Shown: one piece after another, positions 25,313 through 32,898 of the stretch
Numbering within the stretch: position 1 is the stretch's first letter
Layout: each line of letters begins with the position of its first letter
Source of the DNA: Candidatus Parcubacteria bacterium
GTDB taxonomy: Bacteria > Patescibacteriota > Minisyncoccia > Phycocordibacterales > CALRHW01
Direction of reading: 5' to 3'
Assembly: GCA_009691505.1 (NCBI GenBank)
Contig: SICJ01000003.1
Location: forward strand, 1-33,876
DNA: 33,876 nucleotides
Position numbers and translations under genes: made by a program
The notes under the pieces: model-generated
Database searches by the model: none
Told to the model about the DNA's origin: nothing
Seen by the model: the letters and a program-made list of their open reading frames with translations, nothing else

Positions 25313-26293
25313 TCAACTTGCTAAGAATTTTGCAAGAGCTGTCGATATGGGTAATCCAGCCACCAATTCAGATGGCCCCCACTGTCCTTGGGGGTTTACT
25401 TCAAAGAAACAGTATTCTCCTGCTTCCGTGATGCAGAGATCTGCCACACCGAACCTCAATCCAAGACCTTGAACCACTTTTATCAGTTTTCTTTGAACGT
25501 CAACTGGTAGCTCGTATGGCTTGTAAATCCTTTCGAGCTTGTGGTTTCTCCAATCAAGGTTGTCGTCACCTGCTCCCAAATCCCTTTCGTGAGTAATTGA
25601 GACAGTAAAGACTTCATCGCCCACAATCGTTGATCTGAGATCGACTTTGTTGAGGATTGCTTCTTGGAAAATCACAGGGCAGACTTTCACTTGTTCAACC
25701 ACCTTAAGGATGGTTTCCTCATCAATGACCCGAGTATAGATTGTTCGGTTTCCTCCCTCTTTTTCGTTTGCACGATAGAGACAAGTTCCGACCGGCTTCA
25801 TAATCATACTCATGCCATGATTATTCCGAATGAATATTGACACACTAAGCGGATCATTCGAGATTACGGTCTTTGGAATCCTCAAACCACAATCCTGCGC
25901 GACCTTAAGCTGTAGGGGTTTGCTGTTTGCAATTCTGGTGCTGTCTGGGTCTGAGACCCACTTAACATCAGACGGCAAAAGGTAGAAAAGAGACCGCACA
26001 AACATGTCGGATTCCATCCGAATGTATTGACTGAGTGAGTCCTGTGCTTCTTTCTTGAATTTTCCCATAGGTCTGCGCCACCAAACTGATTTGACATTGT
26101 CTTGATTGAAAGCTCCCGTTCTTTGCTCAAAAAGAAACGAAAGTTCTGATGAGTAGCCAATGGTCCCGTAGCATTCCTTCGGAAACAGACTTAGATCGAG
26201 AAGAGAATATGTTTCCCCAATCTCATCAAGTCTTTTCATCAAAAGTTTGGACGTGCCATCCTCAGAATGAGATATAACTAGTATTTGTTTCAT
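25313..26293 (-). CDS. ATP-grasp peptide ligase of the MvdC/MvdD (graspetide) type
   Basis: The 326-residue product has the layout of ATP-grasp ligases that macrocyclise ribosomal peptides by ester or amide bonds. The pre-ATP-grasp region carries VWWRRP (70-75), typical of this family. The nucleotide-binding Lys lies in MIMKPVGT (163-170), followed by FQEAILNKVDLRSTIVGDEV (209-228), DWR (247-249), FGVADL (281-286) and the metal-binding FFEVNPQGQW (296-305). The acceptor would be a peptide; the small ORF 56 bp downstream is the obvious candidate. The gene has AAGGAG 7 nt before its ATG, its own promoter and less AT-rich codon use than its neighbours. No transporter or protease gene lies within the element. 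A different ATP-grasp substrate cannot be excluded. Confidence 0.8.
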   Translation of the reverse strand: MKQILVISHSEDGTSKLLMKRLDEIGETYSLLDLSLFPKECYGTIGYSSELSFLFEQRTGAFNQDNVKSVWWRRPMGKFKKEAQDSLSQYIRMESDMFVRSLFYLLPSDVKWVSDPDSTRIANSKPLQLKVAQDCGLRIPKTVISNDPLSVSIFIRNNHGMSMIMKPVGTCLYRANEKEGGNRTIYTRVIDEETILKVVEQVKVCPVIFQEAILNKVDLRSTIVGDEVFTVSITHERDLGAGDDNLDWRNHKLERIYKPYELPVDVQRKLIKVVQGLGLRFGVADLCITEAGEYCFFEVNPQGQWGPSELVAGLPISTALAKFLAS

Positions 26294-26359
26294 TTAAATT
26301 CTCCTTGTTGTTGATGTTCTTCTGACCTTGACACTATATAATTATTGTTCTGATGTCAA
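26294..26359 (-). promoter_or_regulatory. Promoter region of the ATP-grasp cassette
   Basis: TTGACA (26359-26354) and TATAGT (26338-26333) are separated by 15 nt on the minus strand, a short spacer. TGTCAA complementary to the -35 hexamer lies at 26333-26328 on the same strand, so TTGACA-N20-TGTCAA forms an inverted repeat around the promoter that could bind a regulator. The leader is about 30 nt and carries AAGGAG (26306-26301). Confidence 0.5.
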
Positions 26360-26480
26360 ATGAGTTCAAATTAAATCTGTGCGGAAACTTTATATCGGTA
26401 TTATTAAAAGATTATTCAAATCAGGTATCTCCCCCCTTTTTTTTATGGATTTCCAAATAGCTTTTGAGGTGGTGGAAGTT
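26360..26480. other. Non-coding end of the inserted element
   Basis: I see no gene in this stretch on either strand. It holds an A8-G6 purine run on the minus strand (near 26430-26443) and A/T-rich sequence. Together with the promoter region and the ychF-like remnant it makes up the 293-bp gap between the ATP-grasp and Cas4-like genes. Confidence 0.5.
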
Positions 26481-26555
26481 TTATGACAAAACTAAATGGA
26501 ACAAGTTTGGCAAAATGTCGGTTTGTGAACCAACTATGCCGATGGATAGTGACAT
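26481..26555 (-). pseudogene. Diverged second ychF start (insertion-site remnant)
   Basis: An ATG at 26555 opens a 24-codon frame reading MSLSIGIVG, then SQTDILPNLFHLVLS and a stop. The first nine residues match a normal YchF N-terminus, while the following codons do not encode the P-loop. The DNA TCCATCGGCATAGTTGGT matches the start of the real ychF 2.57 kb away, apart from third-position-like changes. It begins 31 bp after the stop of the Cas4-like gene. The simplest reading is that an ancestral nuclease-ychF junction was split here. Confidence 0.7.
26529..26549 (-). repeat. Candidate attachment-site copy upstream of the element
   Basis: This is the partner of 23957-23977, with 18 of 21 positions identical in direct orientation. 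Similarity stops sharply after GGT, where the sequence continues as element DNA. A short motif, ACAAAACTA, occurs at 26486-26494 and, in opposite orientation, at 23975-23983, possibly an arm of the integrase site. Confidence 0.6.
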
Positions 26556-26586
26556 AATTTTAATTTAAATTCAGTGTTCCTTACTA

Positions 26587-27426
26587 TTACATAATGTACA
26601 TATCCTGTCCAAAATTGCCCGTGCCTACGTACTCCGCTTCGCCACGCAAAATTTTCTCAAACGGCTGGCAGGCAAAACATCCCTGCGCGCCTTGCGGACA
26701 CTCGAAAACTTTTTCTTCGCGGGCTTTTTTTATTTGTTTTGCGATGGCAAGGACTTTTTCGCGAGCGACCTCAATATCAGGCAAGGGCTTTACAACAGGC
26801 TCGTCATCTCTATCCAAATACCAATACAAAGCGCCAGTCACTTTACGATTTTGCAAAGCATCTAAAAGTAACAAATAAATCGGAAGTTGAAGCGAGTCTT
26901 GTGTTTCCTCGTGTTTGCCTGTTTTAAAATCAAAAATTTTTACGCTGTCGTCTGCCTCAATATATTCTAGCCAGTCTATGTATCCGCACAAAATAATATT
27001 TTCTTCTTCGGAAAGAAAAAAGTTTGGAGGCATTCCGTTGTGGCCTTCTTTTAGACGAACCGTCTTTTTGAAAATTGGGCCGGGATTTTTTATTACGTGT
27101 TTTATCATTGTAAGTCCACGTTCTTTTGCCGTAGCTTCTTCTTCGCTCGTTTTAAATCCACCAATTTTGCCAGATATTTTTTTCCACGCAATTTCAAAAT
27201 CTGCGACCAAGTCGTGCTTTAAGCGCTCCTCCAACGGAATATTTTTTAGCGGTTCAATAGTATTGTGCACCGCACTGCCGAGCGACATTGCCGAAGATAC
27301 CATGCCGATTTTTTTGCCAGATTTTGGATCTTTATAAACATTCCGCAAAAAATACGAACGCGGACATTTCAAAAAATCCCCGATGGACGAGTGCGAAACC
27401 CACACTGATTTGTATTTATCGGGCAT
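26587..27426 (-). CDS. Cas4/RecB-like PD-(D/E)xK exonuclease with probable iron-sulfur cluster
   Basis: The 279-residue product shows the RecB/Cas4 nuclease layout: SHSSIGDFLKCPRSYFLRNV at the start, H54, D151 in CGYIDWLE, D166 and K168 in FDFKTG, and the QLPIY motif (180-184). Four Cys (C21, C243, C250, C253) match the N- and C-terminal ligands of the iron-sulfur cluster in Cas4 and AddB. No cas1, cas2 or repeat array is present, so a CRISPR role is not supported; DNA repair or end processing is more likely. It follows the DUF2779 gene by 14 bp, with which it probably forms an operon, and ancestrally lay just before ychF. Confidence 0.85.
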   Translation of the reverse strand: MPDKYKSVWVSHSSIGDFLKCPRSYFLRNVYKDPKSGKKIGMVSSAMSLGSAVHNTIEPLKNIPLEERLKHDLVADFEIAWKKISGKIGGFKTSEEEATAKERGLTMIKHVIKNPGPIFKKTVRLKEGHNGMPPNFFLSEEENIILCGYIDWLEYIEADDSVKIFDFKTGKHEETQDSLQLPIYLLLLDALQNRKVTGALYWYLDRDDEPVVKPLPDIEVAREKVLAIAKQIKKAREEKVFECPQGAQGCFACQPFEKILRGEAEYVGTGNFGQDMYIM

Positions 27427-27440
27427 GTTTTTTAGTTAAA

Positions 27441-29111
27441 TTATCGTTCTGCGGTTTTTCCGTCTTGCACGCTTTGTGCGACTAAGTTTGTAAAAAATTT
27501 CCATATTATATACATTGCTTCAGTATCAAGTTTACAATATTCAAGCATTTCTTGCTTCTTTTTTTCCACCGCCGAGCCGACGATTTCGCCTTTCAAAATC
27601 TTCCGATAGGCCTCTATCGCGTCCGTGCCAGATTTTACGGCGAGCACATTATAATCCAAAACATTTTTTGGAAGTGCGAGCAAATCTTTTATCACAGGCA
27701 AAACTTTTTTTATAGACGAGCTTCCTTTAAATCCGTGATGCACATAATGCTGATTGTCTACAATGTCCATCAAATCATAAGTGCGATTGATAACACTATG
27801 TAAAAATTCAAAACGCAGAGGCACAAGCTCGGCGAGCTCGCGGTTACGCGAATTCTCAAATTTTTTATACCAAGAAATAACACTCCCTGTCTCTCCGATA
27901 TTCGTGCACAGACTTTCTACAAGTCGCTCCGCCGGATCTCCATCAAGAATCAAACTTTCAAAATGCTTCGGCGGAAGTCCTGCCTTAAAATCTTCGGCGT
28001 TTAAAACGTGAAGGGAATATTGAAAAACGATGTGTTGATAAGGGTGGTATCCGTCAAAAAAAGGAATAGCATGCGGATAAGTTTCATAGTCCAAAAAATA
28101 AAGCGGAAATTGAAGAGAGCTCAGCTCAGCTTTGATTGCATAGATATCCCTAATCGGTTTTTTAGATTTGTGGACAGCAACCTGATTTTGCTTTCTAGGT
28201 TTGCTCGGTTTTTGTCCCTCTTTCGCTTCTTTTATTTTTGGCAACTGATCTTCACGCACTTTTTCAATATGTAAAATTCCTTCGTCCAACAACTCTTTCA
28301 ACAATTTTTTACTATTCCCAATTCTGTTGATGTCGTGAACGCTGTATTCTGGCACATCTTTGTTGATGTACGAAAAAGCTGTGCAATGTGAGCTTCTTCC
28401 TCGGTAGTAGCAAGGACACGGGCGAGTTGGCATTTCTGCAGGCGACAAAAGATGGTGGGCTTCCTCCATTTCAATTAAAACTCTGGGCATCAAATCATCT
28501 ATCGCTACTGTCTTGTCTTCGGTTATAAAAAGTTGATTTTCTGAAAAATCTAAATCGCCCGCTTTTTTATATTTTTTATTTAAACGAATTAAATATTTTT
28601 TATTTATCTTCACACCACAGTTTTCAAAAACATTTGCTTGAAAAGCTAGGTCGTATTCAAATTGTAATTCTCTGCCAGATGATTTTTTTGGCGCAGGCTT
28701 TTCGTTTTTTCCTTCTTCATCATCAGCCACTTCACTTTCCTCGTCCGCAGTCGTAGAAGACATTTTTATTTCGCACATATCATAAGCGTCTGCACTAGCA
28801 TTCCATACCAAAATATCTGTCGCCGCCAAATATTTTTCTGTCGCAAAAACCGCTTGAAAAATAACTGACGCTTTTTGTTCCACAAGGGTTTTTGTAAGTT
28901 CTTGCGCACCGTCACTTCTTTTTTCTACAAGATAACCGTCTGGGAACATTCCGCGAGCTATTTCTTCCACTTCATTTCCCATTACGGTAAGCGATTTTTC
29001 AAAATCAGAAACTTCAAATTTTGAATACTGCGACGGCTCGTGTATTTTTACCCATACATTTTGTGGGCAGTTACGATACAATATAAAATCAGTTTTTGTG
29101 AGAGGTTTCAT
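27441..29111 (-). CDS. DUF2779 protein: Cas4-like nuclease region plus DEDD-type exonuclease region
   Basis: The 556-residue protein has an N-terminal PD-(D/E)xK-like region with C15 in YRNCPQNVWV, D99 and a CEIKMS motif (E114, K116), plus C232, C234 and C243 that could complete a metal cluster. An acidic low-complexity stretch (about 121-146) interrupts this region. The C-terminal half looks like an RNase H-fold exonuclease, with YFLDYETYPHAIPFF and a late YCKLDTEAMYIIW motif supplying Asp/Glu residues. DUF2779 proteins are uncharacterised. AGAGG is only 2 nt before the ATG, a short spacing. Neighbouring Cas4-like nuclease suggests a shared nucleic-acid processing role, which is inference. 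Confidence 0.8.
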   Translation of the reverse strand: MKPLTKTDFILYRNCPQNVWVKIHEPSQYSKFEVSDFEKSLTVMGNEVEEIARGMFPDGYLVEKRSDGAQELTKTLVEQKASVIFQAVFATEKYLAATDILVWNASADAYDMCEIKMSSTTADEESEVADDEEGKNEKPAPKKSSGRELQFEYDLAFQANVFENCGVKINKKYLIRLNKKYKKAGDLDFSENQLFITEDKTVAIDDLMPRVLIEMEEAHHLLSPAEMPTRPCPCYYRGRSSHCTAFSYINKDVPEYSVHDINRIGNSKKLLKELLDEGILHIEKVREDQLPKIKEAKEGQKPSKPRKQNQVAVHKSKKPIRDIYAIKAELSSLQFPLYFLDYETYPHAIPFFDGYHPYQHIVFQYSLHVLNAEDFKAGLPPKHFESLILDGDPAERLVESLCTNIGETGSVISWYKKFENSRNRELAELVPLRFEFLHSVINRTYDLMDIVDNQHYVHHGFKGSSSIKKVLPVIKDLLALPKNVLDYNVLAVKSGTDAIEAYRKILKGEIVGSAVEKKKQEMLEYCKLDTEAMYIIWKFFTNLVAQSVQDGKTAER

Positions 29112-29146
29112 ATCCTCTTATTTTGTTTTAATATTTAGAGAAAGTA

Positions 29147-29178
29147 AAGCACCGGATTGTTTGAAACAACCGATGCTT
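29147..29178 (-). terminator. Rho-independent terminator of the 84-residue gene
   Basis: An imperfect hairpin of about 14 bp (AAGCATCGGTTGTTT against its complement, one mismatch and one bulge) is followed on the minus strand by TTTACTTTCT. It lies about 57 nt after the stop of the upstream gene and separates it from the DUF2779 gene. Confidence 0.75.
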
Positions 29179-29234
29179 CATACTTGGCGAGAAACATACG
29201 CCCATTTATAGAATCTTTTCATGTAGGGCACCCT

Positions 29235-29489
29235 TTATTGTCTCTCGAGCTTGAAATTTGCAAGCGCTTCGTCAGAAAGCTTGCGATTAATTTCATCACT
29301 AATTGCATAAGCAATGCGATGAACTTCAATCTTGGCTTTTATAACTGTGCGCTTTTCCAACAACTCCGGAGTCCAATCTTTTAGACCTCCGTAATTCTCA
29401 ATTGACCGCCTTGCTTCTTCACAAAGATTTACCAGCTCTAGATTCAGCTGGTACAATCTAGCAAGATGATCTTCACTAGATTTACTCAT
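29235..29489 (-). CDS. Small helical protein of unknown function, stand-alone gene
   Basis: The 84-residue product (MSKSSEDHLARLYQLNLELV at the start) is predicted to be mostly helical and charged, with no membrane segment. I do not recognise a family. AAAGGAGG lies 6 nt before the ATG, one of the strongest Shine-Dalgarno sites in the window. It has a strong promoter, a leader hairpin and its own terminator, so it is expressed as a single gene, like the orphan gene at 22712 and the micro-gene at 33089. Confidence 0.75.
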   Translation of the reverse strand: MSKSSEDHLARLYQLNLELVNLCEEARRSIENYGGLKDWTPELLEKRTVIKAKIEVHRIAYAISDEINRKLSDEALANFKLERQ

Positions 29490-29586
29490 TTTTCACCTCC
29501 TTTCTGTGGTAAAAATGGTGCGATTTAAAACATGAACACCATGTCTTTTCTGCCCCTTATAATAACATCTTTAAAATGAAGGGCAA
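29490..29586 (-). promoter_or_regulatory. Extended -10 promoter and leader of the 84-residue gene
   Basis: TTGCCC (29586-29581), a 16-nt spacer and TATTAT (29564-29559) preceded by TGT form a strong extended -10 promoter. The leader of about 60 nt contains the hairpin ACATG-N5-CATGT (29530-29544) and then AAAGGAGG (29503-29496). Confidence 0.65.
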
Positions 29587-29811
29587 CTAGAAAGCTCTTT
29601 TGATTTCGTCTTGATATTTTCGCATTACTTCCATACTAGCTGACGTTTGACTCTTGCCATGTTTCATTAGTTGTTGCACTTCTGCGCCGATTTTTTGAAA
29701 TAAGTCTGGATTTTTTTCAATAATCTCAATCATTCTGTCTTGTTGAGCTTCAGGTACATCTTTCATTTTTGCCCGAAGCATCTTTTTCATGAAATAACTT
29801 TTTATAGACAT
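29587..29811 (-). CDS. Small basic helical protein, likely CPR-conserved
   Basis: The 74-residue product (MSIKSYFMKKMLRAKMKDVP, EAQQDRMIEIIEKNPDLFQK and beyond) is helical, with a Lys-rich N-terminus and a Gln/Met-rich C-terminal half (SASMEVMRKYQDEIKRAF). I recall similar short proteins from CPR genomes, without known function. It follows the ROK gene by 9 bp and is likely the last gene of that run. No Shine-Dalgarno is visible. Confidence 0.7.
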   Translation of the reverse strand: MSIKSYFMKKMLRAKMKDVPEAQQDRMIEIIEKNPDLFQKIGAEVQQLMKHGKSQTSASMEVMRKYQDEIKRAF

Positions 29812-29820
29812 GGTAATATT

Positions 29821-30642
29821 TTACTCTTTACTTTTTATAAATTCAAGTGCACCCCACACACCGCCAAGTGCTCCGAGCTCTGCTTTTTTAATAATCGGCA
29901 CTTTTGGAAAAATTTTCAAAATGTTTTTCAGATGAAACTCTACTCTGTCCACGGGTATCGCTGGATTTCCTACTATCATTGAACCCCCAAGCACAAGAAC
30001 GTCTGGCGACCAAAGTACTATTGTGTTGTGTAAACCATAAGCGAGTTTGAGCGAGAGTTCTTCCCACACTTTTGGATCGGTAATTTCTTTTGCTTTTTTA
30101 CCAAAACGTTTTTCAAGTGCAGTTCCAGAAACTGTTTGTTCTAAAGTAACATTTTCTCCACTTTCAAAAGAGAAAATTTCTTGTCCTGGTTCAAAACCCA
30201 CAGACTTTTCATCTAGCGCACCATCTACCACCCTCGCACCGCCTACGCCGGTGCTCACCGTAATATATTCCATAATAGAAAAACCTTTTCCTGCCCCGTA
30301 GTGCGCCTCACCGAGCGCCACAAGCGCAGCGTCATTTTCAAGAAAAACGGGGACGCCAAGCATTTTTTCTAAACGATCTTGAATTGGCTTGTGACACCAG
30401 TGTATTAAGTTTGGCGAAGATATTACCCGAGTTTGCTTTTCATCAAAAACCCCAGGCACGCCTCCGCCAGCACATTTTATATTTCCGACTGCGCCTAGAC
30501 GAGTCGCCACGGCAAAAATCGCATTTATCCCTTCCTCAAAATGTTGCGGTGTTGCAAAAACCACAGGCTCACTGATATTTTTTCCATCTTTACAAAAAGC
30601 GACTCGCGTATTTGTTCCTCCAATATCAAACAGTAAGTACAT
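29821..30642 (-). CDS. ROK-family sugar kinase-like protein lacking the zinc motif
   Basis: The 273-residue product starts with the ATP-binding MYLLFDIGGTNTRVAF and has the ROK layout: CAGGGVPGVFDE, LENDAALVALGEAHYGAG with the catalytic Asp, VSTGVGGARVVDG and VLVLGGSMI near the end. ROK proteins normally carry a CxCGxxGCxE zinc site after the GxGxG loop. Here the equivalent region reads EPGQEIFSFESGENVTLEQT with no Cys, so it is a zinc-free variant. A glucokinase- or N-acetylhexosamine kinase-like activity is plausible; the substrate cannot be read. It follows the isomerase gene by 18 bp, consistent with hexose metabolism. Confidence 0.85.
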   Translation of the reverse strand: MYLLFDIGGTNTRVAFCKDGKNISEPVVFATPQHFEEGINAIFAVATRLGAVGNIKCAGGGVPGVFDEKQTRVISSPNLIHWCHKPIQDRLEKMLGVPVFLENDAALVALGEAHYGAGKGFSIMEYITVSTGVGGARVVDGALDEKSVGFEPGQEIFSFESGENVTLEQTVSGTALEKRFGKKAKEITDPKVWEELSLKLAYGLHNTIVLWSPDVLVLGGSMIVGNPAIPVDRVEFHLKNILKIFPKVPIIKKAELGALGGVWGALEFIKSKE

Positions 30643-30660
30643 TTTATGAAATTATTTTTA

Positions 30661-31623
30661 TTAAATGAGTTTTTTAAACTCTTCTATCATCGGCACTTTT
30701 TCTGCTTCTGTACCATACATTTGAGAAACATAAAATGCTGTCCAATCAGCCAAAAGCAAGTTGTTGAAAACATTTTCCCAAAAAGACACGCCTTTTATTT
30801 CTATTACAGTAACAGGAAATCCTCGCACCGAAAGCATTTCTTTTGTAATTTCCATCCGTTTTGTGATTTTTGGGTTGCTGGTTTCGTCTTTTAGGAAAAT
30901 AAAATGAAAATTGTTGCTTAGATTTTTTGTAGTTGGTATCACATCAAAACCAGTCATTTCGTTGTGATTTAGCTCTGGAAAAATATTATAAAAAGCAGGA
31001 ATCTTTCCTGTCTCATTAAATTTTATTTTCCAATTATATGCGAGCGTGACATTTGAACGTGAAGAATAAATGATAGGTGTCTTATCACGCAATTTTTCTG
31101 CTAAAGATTTTCCCGCTTCTTCTGTTTTAGAAGGATTAATATTAAAACCAAGCGCGTGCAAATCTGTGAGGAGTTTTTCATTATTTGTAATTTTTGCAAG
31201 CGCGACGAGAGAAAAACCCAAAGCGCTTCTCGGTTGTATTCCTACTTCTGGTAATTGTACGTAAGGGAGATTATTTTCTATGGCAAAATCTATAAGTGAA
31301 CCACCGAGTGCGATAACCGCAACTGCATATTTTTGTTCCAGTGCTTTTTGCGCAAAATCAATAACTTCTTCTGTGTTACCAGAATATGAACTTGCGATAA
31401 AAAGGCTTTTAGAAAACTTTTTATGAGAAAGAGCAGGTAAGCCATAATCACGATGAATGTATAGGTCTAAATCTGGATTATACATTTTAAGGAGCTCGGC
31501 TGCTAGATGCGATCCACCCATTCCACCAAAAACAAAACCTTCTCCAGATTTTAAATACTCAGAGTTTTTTATTTCTGGATTAAAATTAAACTGTGTGGCA
31601 AATGTTCTTATCGCTTCTTCCAT
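30661..31623 (-). CDS. Bifunctional phosphoglucose/phosphomannose isomerase-type SIS protein
   Basis: The product is 320 residues from the ATG at 31623. It has two SIS domains: GFVFGGMGGSHLAAELLK, the SSYSGNTEEVI phosphate loop, QPRSALGFSLVAL, and the ELNHNEMTGF segment that carries catalytic residues in the archaeal/bacterial PGI/PMI family, with a Lys near the C-terminus (IEEFKKL). It would interconvert glucose-6-P, mannose-6-P and fructose-6-P. A TTG at 31671 would extend it 16 residues into gdhA. The ATG at 31623 lies 19 bp after the gdhA stop with TATAAT 6 nt upstream, suggesting a leaderless start. Partner of the ROK kinase gene. Confidence 0.88.
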   Translation of the reverse strand: MEEAIRTFATQFNFNPEIKNSEYLKSGEGFVFGGMGGSHLAAELLKMYNPDLDLYIHRDYGLPALSHKKFSKSLFIASSYSGNTEEVIDFAQKALEQKYAVAVIALGGSLIDFAIENNLPYVQLPEVGIQPRSALGFSLVALAKITNNEKLLTDLHALGFNINPSKTEEAGKSLAEKLRDKTPIIYSSRSNVTLAYNWKIKFNETGKIPAFYNIFPELNHNEMTGFDVIPTTKNLSNNFHFIFLKDETSNPKITKRMEITKEMLSVRGFPVTVIEIKGVSFWENVFNNLLLADWTAFYVSQMYGTEAEKVPMIEEFKKLI

Positions 31624-31635
31624 GGTTTTATTATA
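31624..31635 (-). promoter_or_regulatory. -10 hexamer of a probable leaderless start (isomerase)
   Basis: TATAAT (31635-31630) lies 6 nt before the ATG and no Shine-Dalgarno is present. No good -35 hexamer was found, so the site may be weak or may simply reflect A/T-rich DNA. Confidence 0.35.
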
Positions 31636-31642
31636 ACAAATT

Positions 31643-32881
31643 TTAATGTTTGATTTTGTCGGCTTCTTCAATACGCTCGGACGCCAAAATATATGCTGCG
31701 TTTCGTAGCGTAGTTTTATATTTTTCTTTTATAACTACAATGTTATTCCATGCTGATACCATTAGATCGTCCAATTTTTTTAATACATCTTCTCTTTGCC
31801 ATTTTTCTGAGTTCATATTTTGATACCATTCAAAATAACTAGTCGCGACTCCGCCACTATTTGCAAGGATATCTGGAATAACGATGACTCCATTTTTTGC
31901 AAAAATTTCATCGGACTCAGGAGTCGTCGGACCGTTTGCCATTTCTACGATAATTTTTGCAGATATTTGTTCCGCATTTTCTGATGTCAGTACATTTTCA
32001 AGTGCGGACGGCACCAAAATATCCACCGAGAGTAAAAGCAACTCCGCATTTGTGATATTTTTTGTACCAGCCAAACCAGACAGAGTCCCGGTATTTTTTT
32101 TGTGAGCGAGCGCAAGAGCTAGGTCAATTCCATTTTCATTATAAACTCCACCTTTGCTATCAGAAAGAGCTACGACTTTTAAACCTTGCTTTATCACACT
32201 CTCTGCAAAATATGTAGCGACATTTCCGAAACCTTGAATAGCGACTGTCGCACCGACAGATATCAATCCTGTGTTTATTATTTCTCTCACCACCACTCCT
32301 CCGCCAAAACCCGTAGCTTCCATTCTACCTTCACTTCCGCCATTTGCAATGGCTTTTCCTGTAAATGTTGCAGGCGCCTTTTTGCCTGTGATTTTTTCAT
32401 ACTCATCTAGCATATAGCCCATTATTTTTTCGCCAGTGTTTACGTCTGGTGCAGGCACATCCATTTCAGGTCCAAGCACAGGATACATTTTTTTTATATA
32501 CCCGCGTGAAATATTTTCAATTTCTTTTTCAGACAAAATTTTAGGGTCCACAATCACGCCTCCTTTTCCTCCTCCGAAAGGCACGTTTACTACCGCACAT
32601 TTGAAAGTCATCCAAAAACTAAGTGCGCGCACTTCATCTAAATTTACGTCGTGATGAAAACGTATTCCTCCTTTATATGGTCCGCATGAATTATTGTGTT
32701 GACTTCTAAAACCTTGAAAAATATGTTGACTTCCGTTATCCATCGTTACAGGAATACTCACTTCTATGTATCTATCGGGAGTTTTCATTCTATCTAAAAA
32801 ATTTTGATCAAGCTCCGCTATCTTTCCTGCTTTTTCCAATTGGTCTATCGCATTTTTAAATGGGTTTGTTTGATTTTTCAT
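31643..32881 (-). CDS. gdhA: Glutamate dehydrogenase (Glu/Leu/Phe/Val dehydrogenase family)
   Basis: Oxidises glutamate to 2-oxoglutarate and ammonia, or runs in reverse. The 412-residue product has the substrate-binding GPYKGGIRFHHDVNLDEVRA (67-86), catalytic Lys in VPFGGGKGGV (K106), catalytic Asp in PAPDVNTG (D146) and a Rossmann domain with VAIQGFGNVATY (213-224). Length matches the hexameric bacterial/archaeal type. Cofactor preference cannot be decided with confidence. ATG 32881 has TATAAT 6 nt upstream and no Shine-Dalgarno; a strong hairpin precedes it. First gene of a run with the isomerase and ROK genes. Confidence 0.96.
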   Translation of the reverse strand: MKNQTNPFKNAIDQLEKAGKIAELDQNFLDRMKTPDRYIEVSIPVTMDNGSQHIFQGFRSQHNNSCGPYKGGIRFHHDVNLDEVRALSFWMTFKCAVVNVPFGGGKGGVIVDPKILSEKEIENISRGYIKKMYPVLGPEMDVPAPDVNTGEKIMGYMLDEYEKITGKKAPATFTGKAIANGGSEGRMEATGFGGGVVVREIINTGLISVGATVAIQGFGNVATYFAESVIKQGLKVVALSDSKGGVYNENGIDLALALAHKKNTGTLSGLAGTKNITNAELLLLSVDILVPSALENVLTSENAEQISAKIIVEMANGPTTPESDEIFAKNGVIVIPDILANSGGVATSYFEWYQNMNSEKWQREDVLKKLDDLMVSAWNNIVVIKEKYKTTLRNAAYILASERIEEADKIKH

Positions 32882-32893
32882 TTGATAATTATA
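32882..32893 (-). promoter_or_regulatory. -10 hexamer of a probable leaderless start (gdhA)
   Basis: TATAAT (32893-32888) lies 6 nt before the gdhA ATG, the same spacing as at the isomerase gene. The -35 region falls within the terminator stem and is a poor match. Confidence 0.4.
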
Positions 32894-32898
32894 TGTTA

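Noticed and set aside
26587-29111. Cas4-like nuclease as part of a CRISPR adaptation module
   Set aside because: No cas1, cas2, effector genes or repeat array is present in the window.
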